A stretch of 64,000 nt of DNA, from the NCBI RefSeq assembly GCF_001713355.1, contig NZ_CP016448.1:3873191-3937190 (forward strand), in the 5' to 3' direction. Every line of letters begins with the position of its first letter. Within the stretch, counting starts at the first letter, position 1. The translations under genes were made by a program, and so were the position numbers. The DNA is from Methyloversatilis sp. RAC08. GTDB taxonomy: Bacteria; Pseudomonadota; Gammaproteobacteria; Burkholderiales; Rhodocyclaceae. The notes below the pieces were generated by a model that was not told where the DNA came from, searched no databases, and worked only from the letters and a program-made list of their open reading frames with translations. Of the stretch, positions 37,637 through 45,695 are shown one piece after another.

Positions 37637-38080
37637 GTGAAGGTCGCCCAGTCCCTGCTGCTTGTGTCGCTCGCCGCCAGCCTCATGGCGTGCGACAAGC
37701 TGCCCATTCCAGACCCCAATCGCGCAGCGATGCAGAAGGAACTCGACAGCAAGGCTGTAGGCGGCGCCTGTCGCCATGCCGGCCGGGCGCTGGAAGACTG
37801 CTATCGGCTCAATCCGAAGGCATCGAAGGCCGCCGTATTTGCCGGCTGGCGCGAAATGAATGACTACATGACGGAAAACAAGCTCGACGTCGTTCTGCCC
37901 ACCCTGCCTCCGCGAGGCACCCGCATGGTGAGTGAAACTGCACATGCCGGCACGCCACCCGCGGATTCGCCTCAAGACACCGACAAGGCCAGCGCCGATG
38001 GCGCATCCGACGAAAAGAAGCCCGACAGCAGCAGCGCGAAACCTCCGGGCGAAAAAAACCCCGCACTCACGGCGGGGTGA
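37637..38080 (+). CDS. Small putative lipoprotein of unknown function
   Basis: 147 residues from a GTG start. Signal peptide MKVAQSLLLVSLAASLMAC with lipobox LMAC (Cys19). The mature part has three further Cys and CRHAGRALEDCYRLNPKASKAAVFAGWREMNDYM, a compact helical segment; the last 50 residues are low-complexity Pro/Ser/Asp/Lys. The final codons overlap a minus-strand terminator hairpin. The preceding 87-bp gap after ppk has GC-rich repeats only. Function not recognised. Confidence 0.75.
   Translation: MKVAQSLLLVSLAASLMACDKLPIPDPNRAAMQKELDSKAVGGACRHAGRALEDCYRLNPKASKAAVFAGWREMNDYMTENKLDVVLPTLPPRGTRMVSETAHAGTPPADSPQDTDKASADGASDEKKPDSSSAKPPGEKNPALTAG
38052..38078 (-). terminator. Intrinsic terminator of the minus-strand gene at 38118
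   Basis: On the minus strand accccgc pairs with gcggggt (7 bp, 7-base loop) followed by seven T. It lies 40 bases after the stop of the gene at 38118-38600 and inside the 3' end of the convergent lipoprotein gene. Confidence 0.85.
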
Positions 38081-38117
38081 TTCCCGTTCCGGTCGCGCTC
38101 GCGACCGGGTCGCAGAC

Positions 38118-38600
38118 TTAACGCATCGTAGCCAGTTCGCTCAGATCCTTGCCGTCGATCTTGACCCGCGCCAGCGTCACGTCACCGTCGTCCATATCGA
38201 GCGGTTCGATGCTTACCCGGCCCGAATCGAGCAGTTGCTGCAATTTCTGTTTGCCGATGCTCGAAGCCGTCGTGGTTTCGAGCGCTTCGAGGCCCGCTGC
38301 CCTGACGCGCACGCCATCTGCGTAGAACGTACTGCCATCCACCGCGTAATGCCGCTGAGCCGGCGCCTTCGGCGGACGGAAGACCGGTGCAGCGGCAGCC
38401 ACGGCCACGGTGCGGCGAGGCGCCGTGGCGGTCACCGATATGCGCTTCTTTGCGGCAACATTGACCGCAGGACGAATCTTTTTCTTTACTTGCTGGCTGC
38501 TCGCCACAGTCCGCGCCGCGTAGGCGTCGTCCATCGTACCGAACAGCGAAAATCCAAACAGGGCAGACAGGGCGATTGCGCCCAGGGTTTTACCGATCAT
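38118..38600 (-). CDS. Exported protein with degenerate thermonuclease (SNase)-like domain
   Basis: 160 residues. Signal peptide MIGKTLGAIALSALFGFSLFG up to DAYAA, then a Lys/Ala/Val/Pro-rich linker. The C-terminal 75 residues read like the start of an SNase OB-fold: YAVDGSTFYADGVRVRAAGLEALET parallels the family D-G-D-T-h...G-x-x-V-R-h-x-G-h-D-A-P-E pattern, but the catalytic Asp/Glu positions are Ser, Glu and Ala/Leu. Nuclease activity is therefore unlikely. Start chosen at 38600 because GGGAGA lies 7 bases upstream; the longer frame to 38735 has no signal peptide at its start. The 182-bp gap beyond (38601-38782) has an AT-rich patch at 38658-38700 and is otherwise blank. Confidence 0.75.
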   Translation of the reverse strand: MIGKTLGAIALSALFGFSLFGTMDDAYAARTVASSQQVKKKIRPAVNVAAKKRISVTATAPRRTVAVAAAAPVFRPPKAPAQRHYAVDGSTFYADGVRVRAAGLEALETTTASSIGKQKLQQLLDSGRVSIEPLDMDDGDVTLARVKIDGKDLSELATMR

Positions 38601-38782
38601 GCACGTCTCCCGAAGGTGCCCGCAGCGCCGACCGACATGAAAACTTCGATCAACGATGTGAGCCAATTTATTGTTTAGGATGATTTTTCCAATATTAACC
38701 ATTGCAGCCGCGCAGCGCCAGTACCGCCGAAGCATGTCGCCACGACTTACAATGACGGCGATTCCCTTTCCGTACTCCGCAC

Positions 38783-39142
38783 ATGCTTCGCGTTTTCGGT
38801 ATCCGGCGCTGTGACACGATGTCCCGCGCCATGGCCTGGCTGAACGAACACCAGCTTGAATTCCATCTGCACGACTACAAGAAGGACGGTGTGCCGGCGG
38901 ACCGGCTTGCCGGCTGGATCGAACGTGCCGGCTGGCGGGCCATCGTCAATACGAAAGGCACGACCTTTCGCAAACTGCCCCCCGAAGTGACCGCTGATCT
39001 GGACGATGCGCGCGCGCAGCCCCTTCTGACCGAACATCCGTCAGCCATCCGCCGGCCCATCATCGAGCATGGCGGACACTTGCTTATCGGCTTCGATCCG
39101 GCGCACTGGAGCGAAATCCTCAAGCGCAAGTCCAATGAGTGA
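38783..39142 (+). CDS. ArsC/Spx superfamily protein, YffB-like
   Basis: 119 residues with a thioredoxin-like fold: VFGIRRCDTMSRAMAWL with the single N-terminal Cys10, DYKKDGVPADRLAGWI, and the cis-Pro region RRPIIEHGGHLLIGFD. YffB proteins look like arsenate reductase but prefer glutathione-linked chemistry of unknown substrate; I do not call it ArsC. The 3' end overlaps hslO by 8 bp, indicating co-translation. Confidence 0.9.
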   Translation: MLRVFGIRRCDTMSRAMAWLNEHQLEFHLHDYKKDGVPADRLAGWIERAGWRAIVNTKGTTFRKLPPEVTADLDDARAQPLLTEHPSAIRRPIIEHGGHLLIGFDPAHWSEILKRKSNE

Positions 39143-40007
39143 GCGTGACTTCATCCAGCGCTTCATGTTCGAGGCGCTGGATATCCGCGGCGCGCTGGTC
39201 CGCTTCGACCAGGGCTGGCAGGCAATGCAGCAGGGACGGGGCTATGGCGCCGTCGCCACACGACTGCTCGGCGAAGTCACAGTGGTCACGCTGCTGATCG
39301 GCGCCCAGCTCAAGCAGCCGGCCCGTCTGACGGTGCAGGTGCGCGGCCGCGGGCCGGTCGAGACGCTGGTCGTGGACTGCGACCAGCAGCTGCGCCTGCG
39401 CGGCATGGCCAGTGCGCCGCCAGACCTGGCCGATGCGCCGGTCCCGGCGCTGCTCGGTGAAGGTCATCTGGTGATGACCTTGCAGACGGATGAGGCGGAG
39501 ACGCCTTACCAGAGCCTGGTACCGCTGGAAGGCGACTCGGTTGCAGCGGTGTTCGAACACTATCTGGCGCTGTCGGAACAGCAACCGGCGGCGCTTTGGC
39601 TGCACGCCGATGCCGATTGCGCGACCGGCCTGTTCCTGCAGAAGCTGCCGGATGCCGACCGCAAGGATTCCGATGGCTGGAACCGCCTGTGTCACCTCGC
39701 TGCGACCGTGACCCCGGACGAACTGAAGACGCTGGCGCCCGAGGCGTTGCTCGGCCGCCTGTTTGCCGAAGAGGCGGCGCGCGACGGCATTCGCCTGTTC
39801 GCACCGGCGCTTCCGCACCACCACTGCCCGCGCGACGAACAGAAGTTGCGCCGGCTGGTGTTGTCGCTCGGTCGCGAAGAGGTGGAATCCATTCTGCGCG
39901 AACAGGGAGAGGTGCATATCCATGACGACATGTGCAACCACGATTACCGCTTCAGCGCGCTCGACATCCAGCTGCTGTTCGGTGAAGCTCCGCCCGCCGT
40001 GCATTGA
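39135..40007 (+). CDS. hslO: Hsp33 redox-regulated chaperone homologue with altered zinc site
   Basis: 290 residues matching Hsp33 throughout (FMFEALDIRGALVRFDQGWQAM, GEVTVVTLLIGAQLK, SLGREEVESILREQGEVHI). In Hsp33 a C-terminal CxC plus CxxC bind zinc and form disulfides that switch the chaperone on. Here the first pair reads H229-H-C231 and the second D264-D-M-C267, so only two of four Cys remain. Zinc could still be held by His/Asp, but the two usual disulfides cannot form. Start ATG at 39135 overlaps the previous gene. Confidence 0.92.
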   Translation: MSERDFIQRFMFEALDIRGALVRFDQGWQAMQQGRGYGAVATRLLGEVTVVTLLIGAQLKQPARLTVQVRGRGPVETLVVDCDQQLRLRGMASAPPDLADAPVPALLGEGHLVMTLQTDEAETPYQSLVPLEGDSVAAVFEHYLALSEQQPAALWLHADADCATGLFLQKLPDADRKDSDGWNRLCHLAATVTPDELKTLAPEALLGRLFAEEAARDGIRLFAPALPHHHCPRDEQKLRRLVLSLGREEVESILREQGEVHIHDDMCNHDYRFSALDIQLLFGEAPPAVH

Positions 40008-40036
40008 TGCAGCACCCACACGTCCCCCTGCGGCAG

Positions 40037-40065
40037 TTGCCGGTGCACCGGTCACTATGTAGACT
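40037..40065 (+). promoter_or_regulatory. Candidate promoter for minCDE
   Basis: -35 TTGCCG (40037-40042, 4 of 6), 17-bp spacer, -10 TAGACT (40060-40065, 4 of 6), 24 bases before the minC ATG. A moderate match in the only sizeable gap before minC. Confidence 0.5.
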
Positions 40066-40089
40066 TTCGATATTTCCCGCGGATATTCC

Positions 40090-40881
40090 ATGGCGCGCAA
40101 GCCCGCTCCCCCGGCCGTAGAACTCAAAAGCGCCACGCTCGAAGCCATGCGTGCGCTGCTGCACGCAGCAGACGCGTCATCGGTCGCGGCAGCGCTGGAC
40201 GCACGGCTGGGCGCAACCCCCGGCTTTTTCTCGGGCGAACCGGTGGTCATCGACGCCAGCGCGCTGCCGTCGGATGCCGCGCCCGACTGGGCAGGCATCC
40301 GGGACGCGCTGGCCCGCCACGCACTGACCGCCGTCGCGGTTCAGGGCGTCGATGGCGCCGCTGCCGATGCCGTGCGCGCACTGGGCTTTGCAATCGTGGC
40401 CGGCGATGCGCAGCCCGACCGGGCGCCACTGTCCGAGCCGGTCGTCGAATCTGTCATCGAGCCAGTCATCGAAGTCGACGCTGTCGTCACCGAGGCGCCA
40501 GAGCCGGTGCCTGCCCCGCCAGCGGCGACCCGGCGGGCCGAAATCATCGACAAGCCGCTGCGTTCCGGCCAGCGCGTGTATGCCCGCGGCTGCGACCTGA
40601 TCGTGCTGGCCATGGTCAGCGCCGGCGCCGAGGTGATCGCCGACGGCAACATCCACATCTACGCGCCGCTGCGCGGACGTGCGCTGGCAGGTGCGTCGGG
40701 CGATGTGCAGGCGCGCATCTTCACCACCTGCTTCGAAGCCGAACTGGTGTCGATCGCCGGCGTTTACCGCACCTTCGAACACACGGCGCACAGCGAACTG
40801 CTGCGCAAGCCGGTGCATATACGGCTGCAGGAACATGAAGATAAACAGGTACTTGATGTCGCCGCACTGGCGACCACCTGA
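40090..40881 (+). CDS. minC: Septum site-determining protein MinC
   Basis: Inhibitor of FtsZ assembly, 263 residues. N-terminal MinC_N domain (about 1-110), a Val/Glu/Pro-rich linker (about 115-145) and the C-terminal beta-helix (LRSGQRVYARGCDLIVLAMV, GAEVIADGNIHIYAPLRGRALAG). First of the minCDE operon, 21 bp before minD. Confidence 0.96.
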   Translation: MARKPAPPAVELKSATLEAMRALLHAADASSVAAALDARLGATPGFFSGEPVVIDASALPSDAAPDWAGIRDALARHALTAVAVQGVDGAAADAVRALGFAIVAGDAQPDRAPLSEPVVESVIEPVIEVDAVVTEAPEPVPAPPAATRRAEIIDKPLRSGQRVYARGCDLIVLAMVSAGAEVIADGNIHIYAPLRGRALAGASGDVQARIFTTCFEAELVSIAGVYRTFEHTAHSELLRKPVHIRLQEHEDKQVLDVAALATT

Positions 40882-40902
40882 AACACCAGAGGGAGAACAA
40901 GA

Positions 40903-41718
40903 GTGACCCGTATCGTAGTCGTCACATCCGGCAAGGGCGGCGTGGGCAAGACCACCACCAGCGCCGCTTTTTCGTCCGGCCTTGCCATGAGCGGCAAGAA
41001 GACAGCCGTCATCGACTTCGACGTCGGCCTGCGCAATCTCGACCTCATCATGGGTTGCGAGCGGCGCGTCGTGTATGACTTCGTGAATGTGCTGCACGGC
41101 GAAGCCAACCTTACCCAGGCGCTGATCAAGGACAAGCACTGCGACAACCTGTTCGTGCTGCCTGCGTCGCAGACCCGCGACAAGGATGCGCTGACCGAAG
41201 ATGGTGTCGAGAAGATCCTGAACGATCTGGTCGGCATGGGTTTCGACTACATCGTGTGCGACTCGCCGGCGGGCATCGAACACGGCGCGGTCATGGCGCT
41301 CACCTTCGCCGACGAAGCCATCATCGTCACCAATCCGGAAGTCAGTTCGGTGCGCGACTCTGACCGCATTCTCGGCATCCTGCAGTCGAAGTCGCGCCGC
41401 GCCAAGGAAAGCCGCGAGCCGGTAAAGGAACATCTGGTCATCACGCGCTATTCGCCCAAACGTGCCAACGACGGCGAAATGCTCAGCTACGGCGACGTGC
41501 AGGAAATCCTGCGCATTCCGGTGCTGGGCGTCATCCCCGAGTCGGAGATCGTGCTGCAGGCGTCGAATCAGGGTACGCCGGCGATTCACATGGAAGGCAG
41601 CGATGTCGCGCAGGCCTACGCCGACGTGGTGGCCCGCTTCCTGGGCGAAGAGCGTCCGCTGCGCTTCGTCGAGTACGAAAAGCCCGGCCTGCTCAAGCGC
41701 CTGTTCGGAGGGAAGTGA
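40903..41718 (+). CDS. minD: Septum site-determining ATPase MinD
   Basis: 271-residue deviant Walker ATPase that recruits MinC to the membrane and oscillates with MinE. P-loop KGGVGKTT at 10-17, [16 protein letters not shown] and the C-terminal amphipathic membrane helix ([12 protein letters not shown]) are intact. GTG start, preceded by GAGGGAG-like sequence. Confidence 0.98.
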   Translation: MTRIVVVTSGKGGVGKTTTSAAFSSGLAMSGKKTAVIDFDVGLRNLDLIMGCERRVVYDFVNVLHGEANLTQALIKDKHCDNLFVLPASQTRDKDALTEDGVEKILNDLVGMGFDYIVCDSPAGIEHGAVMALTFADEAIIVTNPEVSSVRDSDRILGILQSKSRRAKESREPVKEHLVITRYSPKRANDGEMLSYGDVQEILRIPVLGVIPESEIVLQASNQGTPAIHMEGSDVAQAYADVVARFLGEERPLRFVEYEKPGLLKRLFGGK

Positions 41719-41719
41719 C

Positions 41720-41977
41720 ATGTCGCTGCTGTCACTGATTTTCGGCCAGAAGCCGAAAACTGCATCGATCGCGAAGGAAAGGCTGCAACTGATCATTGCG
41801 CGCGAACGCGGCGCGAATTCGTCGGCTGACTTCCTGCCGGCGCTGCAGCAGGAACTGGTGGCGGTCATCTCGAAATACGTGCGCGTCAATCCGGAAGACA
41901 TCAAGGTCCAGCTCGAAAAGCAGGACAACTACGAGGTGCTTGAAGTCAACATCGTGCTGCCCGATCAGCGCAATTGA
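41720..41977 (+). CDS. minE: Cell division topological specificity factor MinE
   Basis: 85 residues. N-terminal membrane-targeting [16 protein letters not shown], anti-MinCD helix [13 protein letters not shown], and the C-terminal dimer domain ([18 protein letters not shown]). ATG one base after the minD stop. Confidence 0.97.
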   Translation: MSLLSLIFGQKPKTASIAKERLQLIIARERGANSSADFLPALQQELVAVISKYVRVNPEDIKVQLEKQDNYEVLEVNIVLPDQRN

Positions 41978-42753
41978 ACCTCACCGCACCGCGCGCGCCG
42001 CGTCATTCGATCGACGTGTCCGAGGGGGCCGGAGTGCGCTATCTGCACTTCGGTTCCGAGTGGATACAGGGCGCGATGCGCGTCGCGCGCCCGTTCGCGC
42101 TGGAACTCGAGTACACGCGTGAAATGATGTTGCCGCTGCTGCTGGCGGCCGACGAAAGCTGGCCGGCGCAGGTGCTCATCATCGGTCTGGGCGCCGCATC
42201 GGTTACCAAATTCCTGCACCGCTACTGCGCGCAATCGGTCTTGACCGTGGTCGAGATCGATCCGCGCATGCCGGCGGCGGCGGCCAGCTACTTCCGCCTG
42301 CCGCCGGAAGATGGGCGTCTGCGCATCGTGATCGACGATGGTGCGGCATTCGTCGCGGACAGCGCGCAGCAGTGGGACCTGATCCTGGTCGATGGCTACG
42401 ATCATCGCGCGCGCGCCAACTCACTGGATACTGAAGTTTTCCATCGCGCCTGTCGGGCCAGGCTCGCGCCGGGCGGACGGGTCTGTCTGAACCTGTTCGG
42501 TCGCACGCGCGGTTTTCGCGCCAGCGCACTGCGGGTGATGAATGCCTACGATGGGCGCGCGCTGGTGCTGCCCTCGCTCAACGAGGGCAACGCGATCTGC
42601 ATCGCCTCGACCGATCAGGGAACAGGCTTGTCGATGGAAGTGCTGCGCACCCGGGCGCAGCGCCTGCGTGCCGACACCGGGCTGAACCTGGGCCCCAGCC
42701 TGAGCCGGATCGAACAGGCGGGTTATTGTGCGGGAGGACGTCTGGTGATCTGA
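41974..42753 (+). CDS. Spermidine-synthase-like Rossmann protein
   Basis: 259 residues. SAM/dcSAM-type Rossmann fold with [16 protein letters not shown] (glycine loop), VVEIDPRM (acidic nucleotide ligand) and DDGAAFV...[10 protein letters not shown], the layout of polyamine aminopropyltransferases and their methyltransferase-like relatives. It lacks the N-terminal SpeE beta domain, so the reaction is uncertain. The TTG start shares bases with the minE stop (TTGA), implying coupled translation with the min operon. Confidence 0.85.
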   Translation: MNLTAPRAPRHSIDVSEGAGVRYLHFGSEWIQGAMRVARPFALELEYTREMMLPLLLAADESWPAQVLIIGLGAASVTKFLHRYCAQSVLTVVEIDPRMPAAAASYFRLPPEDGRLRIVIDDGAAFVADSAQQWDLILVDGYDHRARANSLDTEVFHRACRARLAPGGRVCLNLFGRTRGFRASALRVMNAYDGRALVLPSLNEGNAICIASTDQGTGLSMEVLRTRAQRLRADTGLNLGPSLSRIEQAGYCAGGRLVI

Positions 42754-42796
42754 ACGATCTGCTCCGGCGCCGGACATCGGGATGCACCAGAAACAA

Positions 42797-42820
42797 AAAA
42801 GCCGGCAGTGCCGGCTTTTT
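42797..42820. terminator. Bidirectional intrinsic terminator
   Basis: gccggc (42801-42806) pairs with gccggc (42810-42815) over a 3-base loop, flanked by AAAA and TTTTT so the stem extends and works on both strands. It ends the min operon side and the convergent cytochrome genes. Confidence 0.92.
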
Positions 42821-42838
42821 CATCGCAACAACGCAGGT

Positions 42839-43162
42839 TCAGCGACGTGACACCAGCGGTCCGCCCTGCGACGCGAAGTAGGCCGCCAGATCCGCCATGT
42901 CCTGCTTGCTCAGCGCACCGACCTGGGCTGCCATGATGGCGTTCTTGCGCGAACCATTCTTGTAGGACAGCAGCGACTGCAGCAGATAGTCCTCGTGCTG
43001 GCCGCCGATGCGCGGGAAAGCCGGCGCCGGGCTGTTGCCGTCGGCACCATGACAGGCCGCGCAAGCAGCCGACTTTTCCTTGCCGCGCGCCACGTCACCT
43101 GCAAACGCGAAGCTGCTGCCCAACAGCGCAGCGGCTGCAATCACCATCGTTTTCTTGATCAT
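42839..43162 (-). CDS. Periplasmic class I cytochrome c (c4/c5-like)
   Basis: 107 residues with a signal peptide ending SFAFA. One haem site CAACH (C34, C37, H38) and an axial Met candidate in the KNAIMAAQVGALS region. I chose the ATG at 43162, with GAGGAAGG six bases upstream, over 43177. It follows the second cytochrome by 11 bp; both resemble halves of dihaem cytochrome c4, electron carriers to terminal oxidases. Confidence 0.92.
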   Translation of the reverse strand: MIKKTMVIAAAALLGSSFAFAGDVARGKEKSAACAACHGADGNSPAPAFPRIGGQHEDYLLQSLLSYKNGSRKNAIMAAQVGALSKQDMADLAAYFASQGGPLVSRR

Positions 43163-43173
43163 CACGACCTTCC

Positions 43174-43491
43174 TCATTTCTGCGCGGCGTAATAGGCCGC
43201 GATGTCGGCCATGTCCTGTTCGGTCAGGCTGGCGGCAATGCCATTCATCGACGGGTGCTTGCGATCACCGCTCTTGTAGGCCTGCAGCGCGGCAACGATG
43301 TATTCGGGGTACTGGCCACCGATCAGCGGCACCTTGTAGGTTTTCGGGAACACGGTCTGGTAACCCGGAATGCCGTGGCAACCGATGCACATGGCGACCT
43401 TGTCCTTGGCGGCTTCTGCATTGCCTTCGACGGCGAGGGCAAGCGGGCTGACACAGAGGGCTGCGACAGCGAGAACGGTTCTGGCGCTCAT
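43174..43491 (-). CDS. Periplasmic class I cytochrome c (c4-like)
   Basis: 105 residues from MSARTVLAV; signal peptide ends near PLALA. One haem site CIGCH (C35, C38, H39), IGGQYPEYIVAALQAYKSGDR and a Met ligand in HPSMNGIAA, the c4 pattern. An ATG at 43503 (MRSSM) is an alternative start. First of the two-gene cytochrome unit. Confidence 0.92.
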   Translation of the reverse strand: MSARTVLAVAALCVSPLALAVEGNAEAAKDKVAMCIGCHGIPGYQTVFPKTYKVPLIGGQYPEYIVAALQAYKSGDRKHPSMNGIAASLTEQDMADIAAYYAAQK

Positions 43492-43597
43492 CGATGATCT
43501 CATTTTGAAGGTTGAACTTATTTCGGAAAATCGCCGCGCAGTGTAGCGAAGGACGGGGTGACCGTCAAAACCGCTGCGCGGCGCGCGGCGCGCCAAG

Positions 43598-44587
43598 TCA
43601 GGCTGCAGACGTATCGACCACCAGGCGACCGCGTACCTGTCCATCAAGGAAGCGCGGCGCGATGTCGAGCACTTCATCCAGACGCACGACCTGCGTCATG
43701 GCGTCGAGCTTGTCCATCGGCATGTCGCGCACGATGCGCGCCCAGGCTTCTTCGCGCGGTCCGTGCGCCACGGTGACGCTGTTGATGCCGTACAGCGTGA
43801 CGCCACGCAGGATGAACGGCGCGACGGTGGCCGGAAAATCCATGCCCTGGGCCAGACCGCAGGCGGCGACTGCGCCGTTTTCGCGGGTCGCTGCGCAGGC
43901 GTTAGCCAGCGTGTGCGAGCCGACGCTGTCCACGACACCGGCCCAGCGCTCACGCGCCAGCGGCTTGCCCGGTGCCGACAGGGTGGCGCGATCGATGACC
44001 GATTCCGCGCCGAGCGACTTCAGGTAGTCGGTTTCTTCGAGCCGGCCGGTGCTCGCCACGACGCGGTAACCCAGACTGGCCAGCAGTGCCACGGCCACCG
44101 AACCCACGCCGCCGCTGGCGCCGGTCACCAGCACCTCGCCGTCGCCCGGCTTCAGGCCGTGACGTTCCAGCGCCAGCAGGCACAGCATGGCGGTGAAGCC
44201 GGCCGTACCCACTGCCATCGCATGCTTGGCGTCGAAGCCGGCTGGCAGCGCTACCAGCCAATCGCCCCGGACGGCGGCGCGCTGCGCCAGTCCGCCCCAG
44301 TGACCTTCGCCCACGCCGAAGCCGGTCAGCACGACCTTGTCGCCGGCCTTCCAGCACGGGTGATCGCTGTGTTCGATGACACCCGCGAAATCGATGCCCG
44401 GCACCATCGGCCACTTGCGCACGATGGGGCTGCGTCCGGTGATCGCCAGCGCGTCCTTGTAATTGAGGCTGGACCACTGAACGCCAACGCGCACATCGGC
44501 TTCGGGCAGTGCCGCATCCTCGATATCGCTCAGGCGGGCAATCGTCTTGCCGTCCGCGCCCTGCTCCAGCAATATGGCCTTGAACAT
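43598..44587 (-). CDS. acuI: AcuI/YhdH-type acrylyl-CoA reductase (zinc-free MDR family)
   Basis: 329-residue medium-chain dehydrogenase/reductase that uses NADPH to reduce acrylyl-CoA to propionyl-CoA. Family motifs SSLNYKDALAITGRSPIVR, PGIDFAGVIEHS, VTGASGGVGSVAVALLASLGY and GINSVTV. No zinc-binding Cys set. Start ATG at 44587 is preceded by GGAGGAAA. Divergent from the radical SAM operon over a 135-bp spacer that holds no clear promoter. Confidence 0.93.
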   Translation of the reverse strand: MFKAILLEQGADGKTIARLSDIEDAALPEADVRVGVQWSSLNYKDALAITGRSPIVRKWPMVPGIDFAGVIEHSDHPCWKAGDKVVLTGFGVGEGHWGGLAQRAAVRGDWLVALPAGFDAKHAMAVGTAGFTAMLCLLALERHGLKPGDGEVLVTGASGGVGSVAVALLASLGYRVVASTGRLEETDYLKSLGAESVIDRATLSAPGKPLARERWAGVVDSVGSHTLANACAATRENGAVAACGLAQGMDFPATVAPFILRGVTLYGINSVTVAHGPREEAWARIVRDMPMDKLDAMTQVVRLDEVLDIAPRFLDGQVRGRLVVDTSAA

Positions 44588-44722
44588 ATTCGGTTTCCTC
44601 CGGTCATTTATGCTCTGCAGCGCGAAGGATACTTGTTGCCCCGCAAAGCGGTAAGGTTGAGGCGGCAACGACGGTCTTCCATCCAGCACACTCCATCGCA
44701 CCGCCACAGGGCTCAATCACGC

Positions 44723-45685
44723 ATGCACGCCACACTGCCGCTCCTGCGAACGACCGACTTCCCGCCGCTTGCCCGTCGCCACACCGAAATCCTGCAACTG
44801 AATCTGGGTTACACCTGCAACCAGAGCTGCCTGCATTGCCATGTCAACGCCGGGCCTGCCCGCACCGAACAGATGAGTCTGGAGACACTGCACGTCGTAC
44901 TCGACTTCATCCGCGCATCCGACGTGCGCCTGATCGACCTGACCGGCGGCGCGCCGGAAATGAATCCGCACTTCCGCTGGCTGGTCGGCGAGGCGCGCAA
45001 GCTGGGCGTCGCAGTGATCGACCGCTGCAACCTGACCATCCTTTCCGAACCTGGCTACGAAGGCACGGCGCAGTTTCTGGCCGACCACCAGGTGCAGGTC
45101 ACCGCGTCGCTGCCGTGCTATCTGGAAGACAACGTCGATCGCCAGCGCGGCAATGGCGTATTCGCGCGCAGCATCGCCGCGCTGCAGCAGCTCAATGCAC
45201 TCGGCTATGGCCAGCCCGATTCCGGACTGGAGCTGAATCTGGTATTCAATCCGCAGGGACCGTCGCTGCCGCCTCCCCAGGCTGCGCTGGAGCAGTCGTA
45301 TCGCGATCACCTCGGCAGCGCATTCGGCATCGTGTTCACCCGTCTGTACACACTGGCCAACATGCCGATCCAGCGTTTCGGCTCGACGCTGGTATCGAAG
45401 GGCCAGTTCAACAGCTATATGCAGACGCTGCGCGCTGCGCACCGAGACGACAACCTCGACAGCGTGATGTGCCGCAACCTGCTCAGCGTCGACTGGGAAG
45501 GCCATGTGTATGACTGCGACTTCAACCAGATGCTGGGTCTGCCACTGCGCATTGATGGCCGACCGCGCGTGCATCTGTCGGACCTGATCGGTCGCGACGT
45601 GTCGGGCACATCCATCGTCGTCATGGATCACTGCTACGGCTGCACCGCAGGACAGGGCTCGTCCTGCGCCGGCGCGCTGGTGTGA
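44723..45685 (+). CDS. arsS: ArsS-family radical SAM/Cys-rich protein
   Basis: 320 residues. Radical SAM cluster motif C32-x3-C36-x2-C39 (TCNQSCLHCH) followed by VNAGP. The C-terminal domain is Cys-rich: YDCDFNQML and a HCYGCTAGQGSSC end, the DUF3641-type region where some relatives carry selenocysteine. Synechocystis ArsS builds 5'-deoxyadenosyl dimethylarsinoyl compounds on the way to arsenosugars; most bacterial relatives are uncharacterised (older label rSAM/selenodomain). It begins a chain of eight close or overlapping genes. No arsM-type methyltransferase is in the window, so the substrate is open. Family firm, function inferred. Confidence 0.9.
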   Translation: MHATLPLLRTTDFPPLARRHTEILQLNLGYTCNQSCLHCHVNAGPARTEQMSLETLHVVLDFIRASDVRLIDLTGGAPEMNPHFRWLVGEARKLGVAVIDRCNLTILSEPGYEGTAQFLADHQVQVTASLPCYLEDNVDRQRGNGVFARSIAALQQLNALGYGQPDSGLELNLVFNPQGPSLPPPQAALEQSYRDHLGSAFGIVFTRLYTLANMPIQRFGSTLVSKGQFNSYMQTLRAAHRDDNLDSVMCRNLLSVDWEGHVYDCDFNQMLGLPLRIDGRPRVHLSDLIGRDVSGTSIVVMDHCYGCTAGQGSSCAGALV

Positions 45686-45695
45686 AAGGCTCGCC

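Noticed and set aside
38783..39142. Arsenate reductase (arsC) supporting an arsenic island
   Set aside because: Motifs are those of YffB, which lacks the ArsC arginine set, and it lies 5.5 kb from the ArsS-type operon on its own unit with hslO.
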